Counted from the first letter of the stretch, positions 42,852 to 51,727 are shown. The stretch is 64,000 nt of DNA from MWDF01 sp964577435 (GCA_964577435.1 CAZNZD010000002.1:1-64000), one strand, 5' to 3'. The notes: generated from the letters alone by a model not told the origin. Program-made: numbers and translations.

Positions 42852-43988
42852 TTACTTCTTCCTGCTCTGAATCGCATGCATGGCAAGCGCGACTGCTATG
42901 ACAGAGTATGAGATGAGCTGCCTGAACCATTCGCCGATCTGCGGCTCTCCGAATAGCTTCTGGCCTGCTAGAGGGGACACCACGAACAGAGTGTGGAACA
43001 GGAGCACCCCGATTATGGCATTCCATATCCCTGCCCGTTTGACAGACGCCCCGCCCACCAGAAGCGCCGCCACGGAGAACATGCCTACCTGCTCGTGGGC
43101 ATTGAAGGTGTTCAGCGAACCGAGGTTCTGCAGGAAGATGAGCTGTCCCCAGGCTGCAAGCACGGTGGAGTAGATCACTGCGATGATCCTAACCCTGTCG
43201 ACCTTTATGCCTGATACCTCGGCGATGGCCATATCCTGTCCGATCGCCCGGAAGTTTTGCCCCATCTTGGTCTTCATGAGGAAGACTATCACTATGCAAA
43301 GCAGGGCTGACATGAAGAAGGCTCCGAGAGGCACCCTCCAGGGTCCAAAGGTATCGGTCCAGATTATGCCGTTCCAGTTGAACAGGCGGGCAAAGACATT
43401 GTCCAGAGAATAGTAGATATTCGAGAGGTCTATCGTGTTTCTGAGGCCCACGCCGTTGCTGAGCATGACAGCCTGGGATACGGGCGAGCTCATGTTGACA
43501 GGTATCAGAGTCCCGATAAGCATCAGGAACAGGAGCTGATAGACACCGTTTGCGAAGAAGCCCATGATCATGCCCGTTATCATCTCGCGGCCCTTCGCCC
43601 TGTTGAAGACGCTGCCGACTATATAGCCGAACAACACGGATATCGGTACTGATATGGCCATTGCGCTTACAAAACCGAACAGCCCCTTAAGCTGCATGAA
43701 GGTTATGATGATGAGGGCGATCTGGCCTGACATCGCCCCGACTACTATGCCAAAGTTGAGCCCTATGCCCGCGCTTACGGGAATTAGGAGTGAAAGGACG
43801 ATGAACAGGTTCCGGCCGAGGCGGGATAGCAGCTCTCCTATCAGGTAGTTAATGTCGAGGTCCGATGCGATTATGCTTGCCACGCAGAGCACGGTGAAGA
43901 ATATCGGCACGCCCGACTGGGCGAGCACCTGCATTAGCCTGCTCTGCTTCTTAACGGCGGGGACAGCCTCCAATCTGTTGTCTGCCAT
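42852..43988 (-). CDS. ABC transporter permease (BPD_transp_2, nucleoside/sugar type), subunit 2
   Basis: A 378-residue protein with about ten helices. PVSAGIGLNFGIVVGAMSGQIALI and KTKMGQNFRAIGQDMAIAEVSGIKVDRVRIIAVIYSTVLAAWGQLIFL are typical of the RbsC/YufP-Q-type permeases that pair with BmpA-like receptors. It starts four bases after the other permease, and the two should form a heterodimer. The substrate follows from the DUF3798 receptor of this operon and is unknown. Confidence 0.9.
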   Translation of the reverse strand: MADNRLEAVPAVKKQSRLMQVLAQSGVPIFFTVLCVASIIASDLDINYLIGELLSRLGRNLFIVLSLLIPVSAGIGLNFGIVVGAMSGQIALIIITFMQLKGLFGFVSAMAISVPISVLFGYIVGSVFNRAKGREMITGMIMGFFANGVYQLLFLMLIGTLIPVNMSSPVSQAVMLSNGVGLRNTIDLSNIYYSLDNVFARLFNWNGIIWTDTFGPWRVPLGAFFMSALLCIVIVFLMKTKMGQNFRAIGQDMAIAEVSGIKVDRVRIIAVIYSTVLAAWGQLIFLQNLGSLNTFNAHEQVGMFSVAALLVGGASVKRAGIWNAIIGVLLFHTLFVVSPLAGQKLFGEPQIGEWFRQLISYSVIAVALAMHAIQSRKK

Positions 43989-43992
43989 GCCG

Positions 43993-45075
43993 CTACCTCC
44001 CCCCCGTAGCCCTTGTGAGGGCGTACAGTATCATGCCGTTGCTAATAAGCACCCTGGCTATCTCGCTTATCTCCGAGCCCTCCATGACGGCCTGCGTAAC
44101 CGGAGGGGCTATGGTAAGCAGCGTCTGGAACAGGAAGGCGCCGATGATGACGTTCGCCACGTTCGCCTTCCTGAGCGAGGCCCCGCCTATCAGGATTGCC
44201 GCGATGGCAGGGAATGCGGCCGTCTGCGGCGCCGTATAGAGCTGCATGAAGCCGTAGCTCTGCGCGAATGTGATGATTCCGACGGCACCCAGCACAGTGG
44301 AGAGTATCACGCCGACCATCTTCATCCTCTTCACGCTTATTCCTGATGAGACCGCATATGCCGGGTTCGACCCGGTCGCCTTCATCGCAAGGCCGGTCTT
44401 CGACCTGAGGAACAGGTATATCCCCAGGCAGAGCATCAGCCAGAACAGAAGGAGCCCTGTAGGCACGATGATGTCGCCTATCCTGAACGACAGGAAGTTG
44501 TTGAGCACCTTTCCGAAGGTATCGGTAAGGCTTATCGTGTACCTGAGCCCCTTGCCGCCCACCGCGAAGATGAGCTTCGGGTTTCTGATGGGAGCCAGCA
44601 TCCAGAATATGCTCATCCCGAAGACCGCGGCGTATGCCAGGTAGGTGCCGACCATCATCTCCTCGCCGCGCACCTTGTCTAGCACCTGGTGGTACAGATA
44701 GCCGACCACGGTCGCTATGGGTACGGAGATAAGTATCGCAACGGAGAAGCCTGCCCAGCCTGAGATATTCATATTTATGGTTAGTATGCCGCCTAGAAGG
44801 CCGCAGAGTATGCCCAGCGGCAGGCCGAAGTTCATTCCCACTCCGCAAACGACCGCGGGAAGCATCGACAGGATGAGTATCCCGTTCATGCCCACCCTTA
44901 CAAGGGAATCGCTAATAAGCCCCTGGACTGCAAGGCCCTTGACTGCAGCGACGGCGAAGAGGAAAAGGACGAAGGCCAGTATGATTATCCTGGCAATGCC
45001 GAATTCCCTCAGCGCGGTCCTTAAGCTGAACCTTGCCGGTGCCGGGCACTTCTCTCCGGTGTCCGTCCGCCTCAT
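43993..45075 (-). CDS. ABC transporter permease (BPD_transp_2, nucleoside/sugar type), subunit 1
   Basis: A 360-residue integral membrane protein. AVVCGVGMNFGLPLGILCGLLGGIL and KTGLAMKATGSNPAYAVSSGISVKRMKMVGVILSTVLGAVGIITFAQSYGFMQLY show the same family as its neighbour, though the two are only moderately alike. Its start overlaps the stop of the ATPase gene by four bases (ATGA), so translation is coupled. Confidence 0.9.
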   Translation of the reverse strand: MRRTDTGEKCPAPARFSLRTALREFGIARIIILAFVLFLFAVAAVKGLAVQGLISDSLVRVGMNGILILSMLPAVVCGVGMNFGLPLGILCGLLGGILTINMNISGWAGFSVAILISVPIATVVGYLYHQVLDKVRGEEMMVGTYLAYAAVFGMSIFWMLAPIRNPKLIFAVGGKGLRYTISLTDTFGKVLNNFLSFRIGDIIVPTGLLLFWLMLCLGIYLFLRSKTGLAMKATGSNPAYAVSSGISVKRMKMVGVILSTVLGAVGIITFAQSYGFMQLYTAPQTAAFPAIAAILIGGASLRKANVANVIIGAFLFQTLLTIAPPVTQAVMEGSEISEIARVLISNGMILYALTRATGGR

Positions 45076-46682
45076 GCCTTCGCCACCTCCTTATGCTTCA
45101 GCGTCTCTCCTGCCATCATAAGGCCGAAATCAAGGTCGGGGGCGTCCGGGGAGAGTATTCCGGCTATCCTGCCCTCGTATACGATCACTATCCTGTCGCA
45201 GATCTTCCTCAGCTCGGCTAGCTCGGAGGAAGTCATTATCACAGTCATGCCGAAGTCCCTGTTGAACTTGACCAGCTGGTCCAATACGAGCTCCTTCGCG
45301 CCTACGTCTATGCCCCTTGTTGGCTCGGACACCCACATAAGTTCGGGCTCGAGGGCGAAGGCGCGGGCCAGGCAGACTTTCTGCTGGTTTCCTCCGGACA
45401 GCCTCCTGACAGGCTGGGTGGGGCCCGTGCACCTTATGTCAAGCTCGTCTATCATGCTGTCGGCATACTTCCTTATGGCGGCGTTGTCAGCCAGCTTCAG
45501 CGCCTTAAGAAGGCCCGTCGCAAGGAACTTGTTCTGAACCTGCATGGAGGTCATGACCATGTTTATCTCAGTGGCGTCGTCCAGAAGAAGGCCCGTGCCG
45601 CGCCTGTCCTCCGAGACGAAGGCCATCTTCGCCGAGAGGGCCTCATACGGGCTGTTGAGCCTCACCGGAGAGTTATCCTTCTCCACGCTTCCTGTGGAGG
45701 GGAAGAGACCCATCACACCGTTGGCTATCCCAACCTTGCCGTGGCCTGCGAGGCCTCCTATCCCAAGGATCTCGCCGCGGCGCACGTTCAGGTCTATGCC
45801 TTTGACTGCCTCTCCGGTCATGTCCACCTTCAGGTTCTTAATCGAAAGCACTATGTCTTTATCGCTGGGTTCCTTCTTCCTGGGGGGGAGGGCGGTCTTC
45901 TCGATCGACCTGCCGACCATTATCTCGGCGATCCTCTCTACCTTCGCGTCCTTCCTCGGCATCGAGGCCACCACGGCGCCGTCTCTCAGTATGGTTATGT
46001 TGTCGGCGACCGCCAGCACCTCATCGAGCCTGTGGGTGATGAAGAGCATCGCGATGCCTGCCTGAGACAGCTTGCGCATCGCATCGAGAAGCTTGTCGGC
46101 CTCGCTTTCTGTGAGCACTGCAGTCGGCTCGTCAAGCACCAGGAGCTTCACATTCTTCTTGTCTATCTCCCTGGCGATCTCGATGAACTGCTTGTATCCT
46201 ACAGGAAGGCCTGCCACAACCGCCCAGTCGTCGATGGTGAGGCCGAGCCTGCTTATCGCGTCCTGCGAGTCGCGCCTCATGCGCTTGATGTCGAGCGTCT
46301 CGAAGTCCTTTCCGAATACCGCGCTGACCGGGTTCTTTGACGTCAGCTCCCTGTTCAGCTTTATATTCTCGGTAGCGGTGAATCCCGGAAGAAGCATGAA
46401 CTCCTGGTGTACCATGCCTATCCCCAGCTCCATCGCATGCCTGGGGGATTCCATCTTTACCGGCTGTCCCTCGAACACCACCTGGCCTTCGAAACCGCCG
46501 GTATCCTTTATAACCGGCATACCGAAGAGGATGTTCATCAGTGTAGACTTGCCAGCCCCGTTCTCCCCTACGAGCGCGTGGATCTCGCCGGGCCTTACGG
46601 AGAGGCTCACGTCGTGCAGAACGGCGGTCCCGAAGAAGGATTTGCCTATTGCCTGCAGCTGCAGGACGAACTCTTCAGGCAT
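45072..46682 (-). CDS. ABC transporter ATP-binding protein with two nucleotide-binding domains
   Basis: The 536-residue protein is a tandem ATPase of the RbsA/XylG/nucleoside type. The first half has Walker A GENGAGKSTLMN, a Q-loop HQEFMLLPGF and Walker B LLVLDEPTAVLTE. The second has the degenerate GGLAGHGKVGI, signature LSGGNQQKVCLARAFALEPELMW and EPTRGIDVGAKE, as usual for this class. The signature of the first half (VGYKQFIEIAREI) is degenerate, also usual. I chose the ATG at 46682, after GAGAGGAG. It energises the two permeases encoded next. Confidence 0.92.
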   Translation of the reverse strand: MPEEFVLQLQAIGKSFFGTAVLHDVSLSVRPGEIHALVGENGAGKSTLMNILFGMPVIKDTGGFEGQVVFEGQPVKMESPRHAMELGIGMVHQEFMLLPGFTATENIKLNRELTSKNPVSAVFGKDFETLDIKRMRRDSQDAISRLGLTIDDWAVVAGLPVGYKQFIEIAREIDKKNVKLLVLDEPTAVLTESEADKLLDAMRKLSQAGIAMLFITHRLDEVLAVADNITILRDGAVVASMPRKDAKVERIAEIMVGRSIEKTALPPRKKEPSDKDIVLSIKNLKVDMTGEAVKGIDLNVRRGEILGIGGLAGHGKVGIANGVMGLFPSTGSVEKDNSPVRLNSPYEALSAKMAFVSEDRRGTGLLLDDATEINMVMTSMQVQNKFLATGLLKALKLADNAAIRKYADSMIDELDIRCTGPTQPVRRLSGGNQQKVCLARAFALEPELMWVSEPTRGIDVGAKELVLDQLVKFNRDFGMTVIMTSSELAELRKICDRIVIVYEGRIAGILSPDAPDLDFGLMMAGETLKHKEVAKA

Positions 46683-46711
46683 TTTCGGGTCTCCTCTCAA
46701 GAGTCTTTAAT

Positions 46712-46744
46712 GCAGGAAGCCGGGCTTTGTACCCGGCTGCCTGC
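46712..46744 (-). promoter_or_regulatory. Intercistronic stem-loop after the DUF3798 gene
   Basis: On the minus strand GCAGG-CA-GCCGGG pairs with CCCGGC-TT-CCTGC (11 base pairs and a two-base internal loop). It lies between the binding-protein and ATPase genes with only a short T-tail, matching the hairpins after the binding-protein genes of the two other transport operons. Confidence 0.55.
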
Positions 46745-46790
46745 CATTTATGCTCGGATTTCGCGTTTTCTTGAGCTCATCGGCCCTGGT

Positions 46791-47882
46791 TTACTTGCCG
46801 AAAGTCTTGCTGTTGACGAGGTACACGAATGCGTTTCCGGCTTTCCTTTCGAACAGGGCGAGCTTCTGGCCGGCTACTTCCTCTATGACAGCCTGGATCG
46901 CCTTGTTGTCCTTGAGGCTTACCTTGCCCTCGAGCACCCTCTTGGCGAGCTCGATGTTGGCAGTGGTCTGGAGGTAGGGGCCGGGTACGGGCCAGGTCGC
47001 CATGCGGCCGGCCATGCCGGCTGCTACGATCTTCGCCTCGATGGCTGCGAATATCTTGGTGTAGTTGCCCTTCATGTCGTCGGTGACCTCAAGTCCGATG
47101 GCGCCGGCATAGCCGTGCGTCGGGCTCGGGCAGCACTGCTCGGGATAGAGGGCCTTGGTCTGCATTACGGCCTTGATAAGGGGTTCCTGCATGCCGCAGT
47201 TGGTCGAGAAGAACGCGGTGTCCTTGCCGTACTTGGCAACCTGACGCGGGACGTCCTCGAGTATGAACTGCTGGGCTGCGGGCAGGCCGCCTTCTGCCAT
47301 CGGGTCGGGGGCGGTCACGAACACGAAGTTGATCCCGAGCTTCTTGCACTCGTCGATCATGATGTCACGACGGTTGGAAAGCTCCTGCATCGCCATGTGG
47401 CGCGGGAACGAGTAGTGTATGAACGTCTTTGCGCCCATTGACTTTGCGATCTGAGGGATGGTCCTGCCGCGGGTGGCATCGTCCGGCTTGAAGCCGAAGT
47501 CGACAGCCGCGCCGACGAGCGCGAAGTCCTCATGCGGCTCTCCTACGAAGAACAGCATGTCGGGGCGTAGCTCTTTCACCTTCTTGATCGCAGCGAGGGT
47601 GCCGGGAACTGCCTGGTTGATCACTATGGCCTTTACGTTCCTGTCGGCTGCAAGGCTGGTTATCTGGGAGATGTAGGTCTCCTGCTCAGCCATGAAGTTG
47701 TCAGGATAGGTCTTGTGCACGAGCAGGTCGGGGTACTTCTTGATCATGGCCTCGGCTCCGCGATATTCGTCCTCACCCTGGGAAACCGTTCCGGTGATGA
47801 CGCCGATCTTGAAGCTTGCCGCGCTGACCATCATGCTGAATGCGAGTACCAAGAGGATGGAGGCTACGAGGATCTTCTTCAT
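46791..47882 (-). CDS. DUF3798 family substrate-binding protein of an ABC importer
   Basis: After a signal peptide (about 22 residues, ending SAAS) the protein has a BmpA-like two-lobe fold: FKIGVITGTVSQGEDEYRGAEAM, then VKAIVINQAVPGTLAAIKKV, and MADTAFFSTNCGMQ-like and YGKDTAFFSTNCGMQEPLIKAV segments. It corresponds to DUF3798, a family I know only from anaerobes such as Clostridia, spirochaetes and Synergistota, with no known ligand. AAGGGAG lies eight bases before the ATG at 47882; a GTG at 47891 is in frame. As first gene of the ABC operon it is the receptor. Confidence 0.85.
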   Translation of the reverse strand: MKKILVASILLVLAFSMMVSAASFKIGVITGTVSQGEDEYRGAEAMIKKYPDLLVHKTYPDNFMAEQETYISQITSLAADRNVKAIVINQAVPGTLAAIKKVKELRPDMLFFVGEPHEDFALVGAAVDFGFKPDDATRGRTIPQIAKSMGAKTFIHYSFPRHMAMQELSNRRDIMIDECKKLGINFVFVTAPDPMAEGGLPAAQQFILEDVPRQVAKYGKDTAFFSTNCGMQEPLIKAVMQTKALYPEQCCPSPTHGYAGAIGLEVTDDMKGNYTKIFAAIEAKIVAAGMAGRMATWPVPGPYLQTTANIELAKRVLEGKVSLKDNKAIQAVIEEVAGQKLALFERKAGNAFVYLVNSKTFGK

Positions 47883-47953
47883 TAAGTGCACTCCCTTCGG
47901 TTTATTGGTATGACTAATAATCGCAATCCAGAGACTGCTCGACTTCGCCGCCT

Positions 47954-47959
47954 ATTATA
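47954..47959 (-). promoter_or_regulatory. -10 element of the DUF3798 ABC operon
   Basis: On the minus strand a perfect TATAAT lies about 70 bases before the start codon. No good -35 is visible, so an activator or other factor may be involved. Confidence 0.4.
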
Positions 47960-48096
47960 CGCTCAGGTGCATTTATACATCGATTGAGATAAGAGTAACA
48001 AAATCGGGGTGCGTTATCAATCAGGATACAGATAAAGGGGTATAAATACATAAGGCGGATATTGCATTTCATGAAGGACAAGTTCAGAATCTGAAT

Positions 48097-48114
48097 TGCA
48101 GCAACTTTGCTGCA
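48097..48114. promoter_or_regulatory. Inverted repeat upstream of the zinc-ribbon gene
   Basis: TGCAGCA-ACTT-TGCTGCA is a perfect 7-bp inverted repeat with a four-base spacer, about 55 bases before the GTG at 48170. It could be an operator or an RNA hairpin. The 287 bases between the two divergent genes otherwise hold no gene. Confidence 0.35.
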
Positions 48115-48169
48115 TATCATCGTCATGCATGCACAAGTGCGGAATACTGTCAAAGGAAGGTTAGCGGAA

Positions 48170-48460
48170 GTGGCTTACGAAGACAAGGTGCTAAATTGCA
48201 GGGAGTGCGGGAAGGATTTCGTCTTCACCGCAGGAGAGCAGGAATTCTACGCTCAGAGGGGCTTCGAGAACGAGCCCACAAGATGCCCGGAGTGCCGCAA
48301 GAACAGGAAGCTTCAGGCCAGCGGCCAGATTCCCAGGAAGCTCTACGACGCGGTCTGCACGCAATGCGGAGCTCCGTGCAAGGTGCCATTCCAGCCCAGC
48401 GGCGACAAGCCCGTCTACTGCAGCGAGTGTTTCGCATCATACAGGGCTAACCGCCAGTAG
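48170..48460 (+). CDS. Zinc-ribbon protein with CxxC-x17-CxxC motif
   Basis: The 96-residue product has two zinc modules. The first, LNCRECGKDFVFTAGEQEFYAQRGFENEPTRCPECR, is the probable zinc-ribbon that is widespread in Bacillota. The second, VCTQCGAPC through YCSECF, has exactly 17 residues between the two CxxC pairs, matching the named CxxC-x17-CxxC domain. Function is unknown; nucleic-acid or protein binding is usual for such ribbons. The GTG at 48170 is chosen because the protein then starts MAYEDK like homologues I know; the open frame to 48107 lies across the inverted repeat. Confidence 0.85.
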   Translation: MAYEDKVLNCRECGKDFVFTAGEQEFYAQRGFENEPTRCPECRKNRKLQASGQIPRKLYDAVCTQCGAPCKVPFQPSGDKPVYCSECFASYRANRQ

Positions 48461-48481
48461 GGCAGGGGGCATGCAGAAAAG

Positions 48482-48508
48482 AGGAAAGCCCCTTGACGGG
48501 GCCTTCCT
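48482..48508. terminator. Terminator between convergent genes
   Basis: AGGAA-A-GCCCC pairs with GGGGC-C-TTCCT around a five-base loop. It lies between the zinc-ribbon and flavodoxin genes, which converge, and could serve both. Confidence 0.6.
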
Positions 48509-48518
48509 AAAGTCGTTC

Positions 48519-48992
48519 TTAAACCAGTATTTGCCTTACCGCGTTGTCTATAACGGAATCTATCTGATCCTGCCTTGCCTTTCCTGACCAGTTGACTATC
48601 CCGGCGTTTGATGGCGATGCGCCTTTCTCCTTCAGAAGGGAGCTCATCTGCGAGACGGCCCTGTTTCCTCCGAGCCAGGCGAACGGCAGTTGCTGGGTCG
48701 CAAAGACCGCGGCCCTTTTCTCGTTTAACCCTTTTAGCTGCGGGATGAACTTTGCCATCCCCAGGGCGAGCGAGAATGCCTGCACGGGGGAACCGAATAC
48801 CAGGGCGTCATAGCCGCTTAGCTCCGGCATGCTTTCATAGGTTACTTCCTTGGCGGACGGGTTGGGCTTTCCTACCGGCTTCACCCTTTCCAGCACCGTC
48901 ACGTTTCCTGCCGCTGTCAGCCTGTCGACAATACCCTGCGCCACCGATAAGGTGTTGCCTGTCTCGGAGTAGACCACAATGCCGATTCTCAT
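48519..48992 (-). CDS. Flavodoxin family protein
   Basis: A 157-residue protein starting MRIGIVVYSETGNTLSVAQGI, the phosphate-binding loop of flavodoxins, with YDALVFGSPVQAFSLALGM as the second FMN contact. Such proteins carry FMN and transfer electrons or act as small quinone/flavin reductases in the cytoplasm. GAAGGGG precedes the ATG. It is the last gene of the minus-strand run, 28 bases after deoC. Confidence 0.88.
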   Translation of the reverse strand: MRIGIVVYSETGNTLSVAQGIVDRLTAAGNVTVLERVKPVGKPNPSAKEVTYESMPELSGYDALVFGSPVQAFSLALGMAKFIPQLKGLNEKRAAVFATQQLPFAWLGGNRAVSQMSSLLKEKGASPSNAGIVNWSGKARQDQIDSVIDNAVRQILV

Positions 48993-49020
48993 GATGTTAC
49001 GCCCCTTCGATATAGAATTG

Positions 49021-49797
49021 TCATTTCGTGCCCAGGCCGCGGATTATCGCGATGCCCGCGCTTGCGCCTATCCTTGAAGCCCCCGCCCTAATCATCGCAA
49101 GGGCTGCTTCCGTGTCCCTTATGCCCCCGGACGCCTTCACGCCAATCCCAGGGCCTACCACAGCCCTCATGAGAGCTATGTCGGATGCCGTCGCGCCTGC
49201 CGTGGAGAAGCCGGTGGATGTCTTCACGAAGTCGGCCCCCGCGGCCTTTGCCATGAGGCAGGCCTTCACCTTCTCGTCGTCGGTCAGAAGGCAGGTCTCG
49301 ATTATCACCTTCGTAAGGGTGCTAATGCCCGCCGCGCGCACAACAGCTGCGATGTCGTCGTATACCAGCCCGTAGTCCGCGGACTTAAGGGCTCCGACGT
49401 TGATCACCATATCCACCTCGCCGGCGCCGTTTGCGATGGCATCCTTGACCTCCTGGGCTTTTACGTGCGATGTGTTCGCGCCGAGAGGAAAGCCGATCAC
49501 CGTGCATACTGCCACATCCGTGCCGTCAAGCCTATGGGCGCACCGCTTGACATAAGCCGGGTTCACGCACACCGAGAAGAAGCCGTTCTCATCAGCCTCG
49601 TCGCACAGCTTGTCCACCATGGCCGAGGAGGCATCCGGCTTAAGAATCGTGTGGTCTATGTAGGCGGCAAGCTTCTCCGGAGTGAGGCCGGACAGGTCCG
49701 GCTCAGTAAGCTTTGCGGAAGCGATGCAGGCGGAGAAGTCCACCGCTGGCAGGGATTTCTTCAGCTCCTCCAGGTTCTGCTCAATCCTGTATGTCAT
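49021..49797 (-). CDS. deoC: Deoxyribose-phosphate aldolase
   Basis: The 258-residue protein has DeoC sequence throughout: IDHTILKPDASSAMVDKLCDEA, CVNPAYVKRC, VCTVIGFPLGANTSHVKAQE, DMVINVGALKS, ETCLLTDDEK, and the Schiff-base lysine in ADFVKTSTGFSTAGAT, then GVKASGGI. It cleaves 2-deoxyribose 5-phosphate to glyceraldehyde 3-phosphate and acetaldehyde in deoxynucleoside breakdown. I chose the ATG at 49797 (GGAGG just before); the open frame extends to 49917 without support. The neighbouring nucleoside-type ABC importer and the alcohol/aldehyde enzymes at 11-17 kb could handle substrate and acetaldehyde, which is inference. Confidence 0.95.
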   Translation of the reverse strand: MTYRIEQNLEELKKSLPAVDFSACIASAKLTEPDLSGLTPEKLAAYIDHTILKPDASSAMVDKLCDEADENGFFSVCVNPAYVKRCAHRLDGTDVAVCTVIGFPLGANTSHVKAQEVKDAIANGAGEVDMVINVGALKSADYGLVYDDIAAVVRAAGISTLTKVIIETCLLTDDEKVKACLMAKAAGADFVKTSTGFSTAGATASDIALMRAVVGPGIGVKASGGIRDTEAALAMIRAGASRIGASAGIAIIRGLGTK

Positions 49798-49898
49798 CTT
49801 TACCTCCGTAAGGTTATTTGCCCTTTGGACATATTTATATTCTATCACCGGGCAGCTGGCCCGGGGTGAAAACCGGACGGTCAGGTGAGGCGCCGCAA

Positions 49899-50837
49899 TC
49901 AGCCGACCTTGCGCCACCAGGGCTCATAAGTAGTGCACACAGGGCCGAAGACGGATGAGTAGAGCGCATTGGCCCCATCGGAGTAACCGCCGACGAAGGC
50001 CCTCACAGCTCCCATCCTGGACAGCCGGATAAGGCCATCCGTCAGAACCGCCCTTCCCAGTCCAATCCTCTGCTTGGAGGGGACCGTGGCGACCGGTTCG
50101 AAATAGGCGGTGCGGGTGACATCGTCGAACCATATGGTGCAGAAAGACGCTATGGAGCCGTCAGGCGCCACGGCGACCAGGTCCAGGTCCCTCCTGTAAA
50201 GGGGCGCGGTCTGGATGTTGCGGTACCAGGTCGTATCGTCCCTATTCTCTATGCCCGCCGCGATATCTCCGCCGTGAAAGCCAAGGCCCGAGGCATAGCA
50301 CCTTTCCAGAAGCTCGAGGCCGTCGCCCAGAGGCCTGACGCAGTAGCCGGGAGGAAGGGGGGAGGGCACAGGCCCGACGGGAAGGTCCTTGACCCACTGC
50401 CTCTCAGCAGCGCCCTTCCTTACGTAGCCCTTCTCCTTCAGCAGGCAGATGCGCGCCATGTTGTCTGAAGGGGTCCAGATGCAAAGTTGCTTGCCATTGC
50501 CCTGGATGTCCGCGGAAAGCGACCTTTCGGCGTGGCAAATCATCTCCTGCTCGAGCTTTTCGTCATCGTAACCCTGCCTGAGCATTATATGAGCTTCTCC
50601 GGGGCCGCCATCCGGGAGTACGATTCCGATTATCCTCCCGCCGTCCTCCCAGATGGAGGCCACCTGCTCCAGCGTGACCTTCGCGCAGTTGATCATCGTA
50701 TGCCACCTGGCATAATCAAGGCGGGCCACATGCCAGCATCTCTCAGTCAGGCCGTTTTCGACCATGGCATCACGCAGGAATTCCCGCATGCGCCAGAAAT
50801 CGTCCTCGCAGCTATACGCCCTCATAGTGATAGCCAT
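49899..50837 (-). CDS. Tandem GNAT acetyltransferase
   Basis: At 312 residues the protein holds two GNAT-like halves. The first (residues 1-150) has a degenerate acetyl-CoA site (QGYDDEKLEQEMI, CIWTPSDNMARICLLKEKGYV). The second has PDGSIASFCTIWFDDVTRTAYFEPVATVPSKQRIGLGRAVLTDGLIRL, an intact loop, and ends in ALYSSVFG. The substrate is unknown. GGAGGTGCGGT precedes the ATG. It lies 17 bases after the Fe-S protein gene and about 100 bases before deoC. Confidence 0.82.
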   Translation of the reverse strand: MAITMRAYSCEDDFWRMREFLRDAMVENGLTERCWHVARLDYARWHTMINCAKVTLEQVASIWEDGGRIIGIVLPDGGPGEAHIMLRQGYDDEKLEQEMICHAERSLSADIQGNGKQLCIWTPSDNMARICLLKEKGYVRKGAAERQWVKDLPVGPVPSPLPPGYCVRPLGDGLELLERCYASGLGFHGGDIAAGIENRDDTTWYRNIQTAPLYRRDLDLVAVAPDGSIASFCTIWFDDVTRTAYFEPVATVPSKQRIGLGRAVLTDGLIRLSRMGAVRAFVGGYSDGANALYSSVFGPVCTTYEPWWRKVG

Positions 50838-50854
50838 ACCGCACCTCCGGAAAC

Positions 50855-51688
50855 CTATTCACGCCTTGCCGGGATCATGAACTCGCAAGGGACGCCCACC
50901 TGGCACTTGCCGCAACCATATCTGGGCCTGAAGGACTCAAGCGTCATATCAAGAAACGCTGAGCACTTCTCGTGGTCCTTGCCGCCGGCAAGCGTTATCG
51001 CCCCTGCTGGGCAGTTGGCAGCACATCTCCCGCACATCGAGCAGTACTCCGTCAAGCCTGAGTAGGGCCTCGCGTCTGCCTCAAGCTCCTCCTCCGTGAT
51101 GATGCTTGCAAGCCTTCCTGCGCTGCCTGATGCAGTGATTAGCCCCTTCGACAGGCCGAAAGTGCCCAGCCCGCAGATGAACGCGGCATGCCTTTCCGAC
51201 CAGCAGCTTGTATAGGTAACCCCTGGGTGATGGGGGGCTTTGCATGACGTCTTCGACCAGAAGCGGGCATCGAGCGAAGGGACAGAGCACCTGTGGCCGG
51301 AAGCCATGAGCTCCGAGGCAAGGTCTGACATGACCCTGCTTATAAGGGCCTGGCCTTCGATTCTCGCATACAGCCAGCCCGCGGACGGCATGGCCATATC
51401 CCTGCTATTGCTCATGCGGATGCCTTCAGAGAAAGGAAAGAAGAATGACACCACGGATTTCGCCCCGGGCAGCCATTCCTCAGGGCCCATATGGTGAGGC
51501 CCTATCACGCCGCGCTTCTTCAAGGCCTCGAAAAGGCCGTCAGATGCAGAGGCGACTGCCATAAGCGGCTCATCGAAGATGCGCGCCCCGGCAGCCTCTA
51601 AGTACAGGCCCCGGTCTGAAGGCGCCACATTGCCGCCTGATGCCTTAAGCAGCTCCGATATTCTTCTATGGATATGCTTCCTTTCCAT
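50855..51688 (-). CDS. 4Fe-4S protein of the epoxyqueuosine reductase-like family
   Basis: The C-terminus has two cysteine clusters: CSMCGRCAANCPAGAI, a standard 4Fe-4S motif, and CGKCQVGVPC, a second group. The N-terminal 180 residues with WLPGAKSVVSFFFPF and CGLGTFGLSKGLIT resemble QueG-type reductases, but it is shorter (277 residues) and belongs to the family annotated as epoxyqueuosine reductase-like. A role in queuosine synthesis is not assured; it probably reduces an unknown substrate using flavodoxin or ferredoxin. The ATG at 51688 follows AGGTGGGAG; a GTG at 51697 is alternative. Confidence 0.8.
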   Translation of the reverse strand: MERKHIHRRISELLKASGGNVAPSDRGLYLEAAGARIFDEPLMAVASASDGLFEALKKRGVIGPHHMGPEEWLPGAKSVVSFFFPFSEGIRMSNSRDMAMPSAGWLYARIEGQALISRVMSDLASELMASGHRCSVPSLDARFWSKTSCKAPHHPGVTYTSCWSERHAAFICGLGTFGLSKGLITASGSAGRLASIITEEELEADARPYSGLTEYCSMCGRCAANCPAGAITLAGGKDHEKCSAFLDMTLESFRPRYGCGKCQVGVPCEFMIPARRE

Positions 51689-51727
51689 TTCTCCCACCTG
51701 TCGCCGAAAGTAATCACCTGATCCCTA

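Noticed and set aside
46407..47441. Plus-strand ORF of 344 codons
   Set aside because: Antisense to the DUF3798 receptor and the ATPase, both of which have family motifs and ribosome sites. It also spans the intercistronic hairpin.
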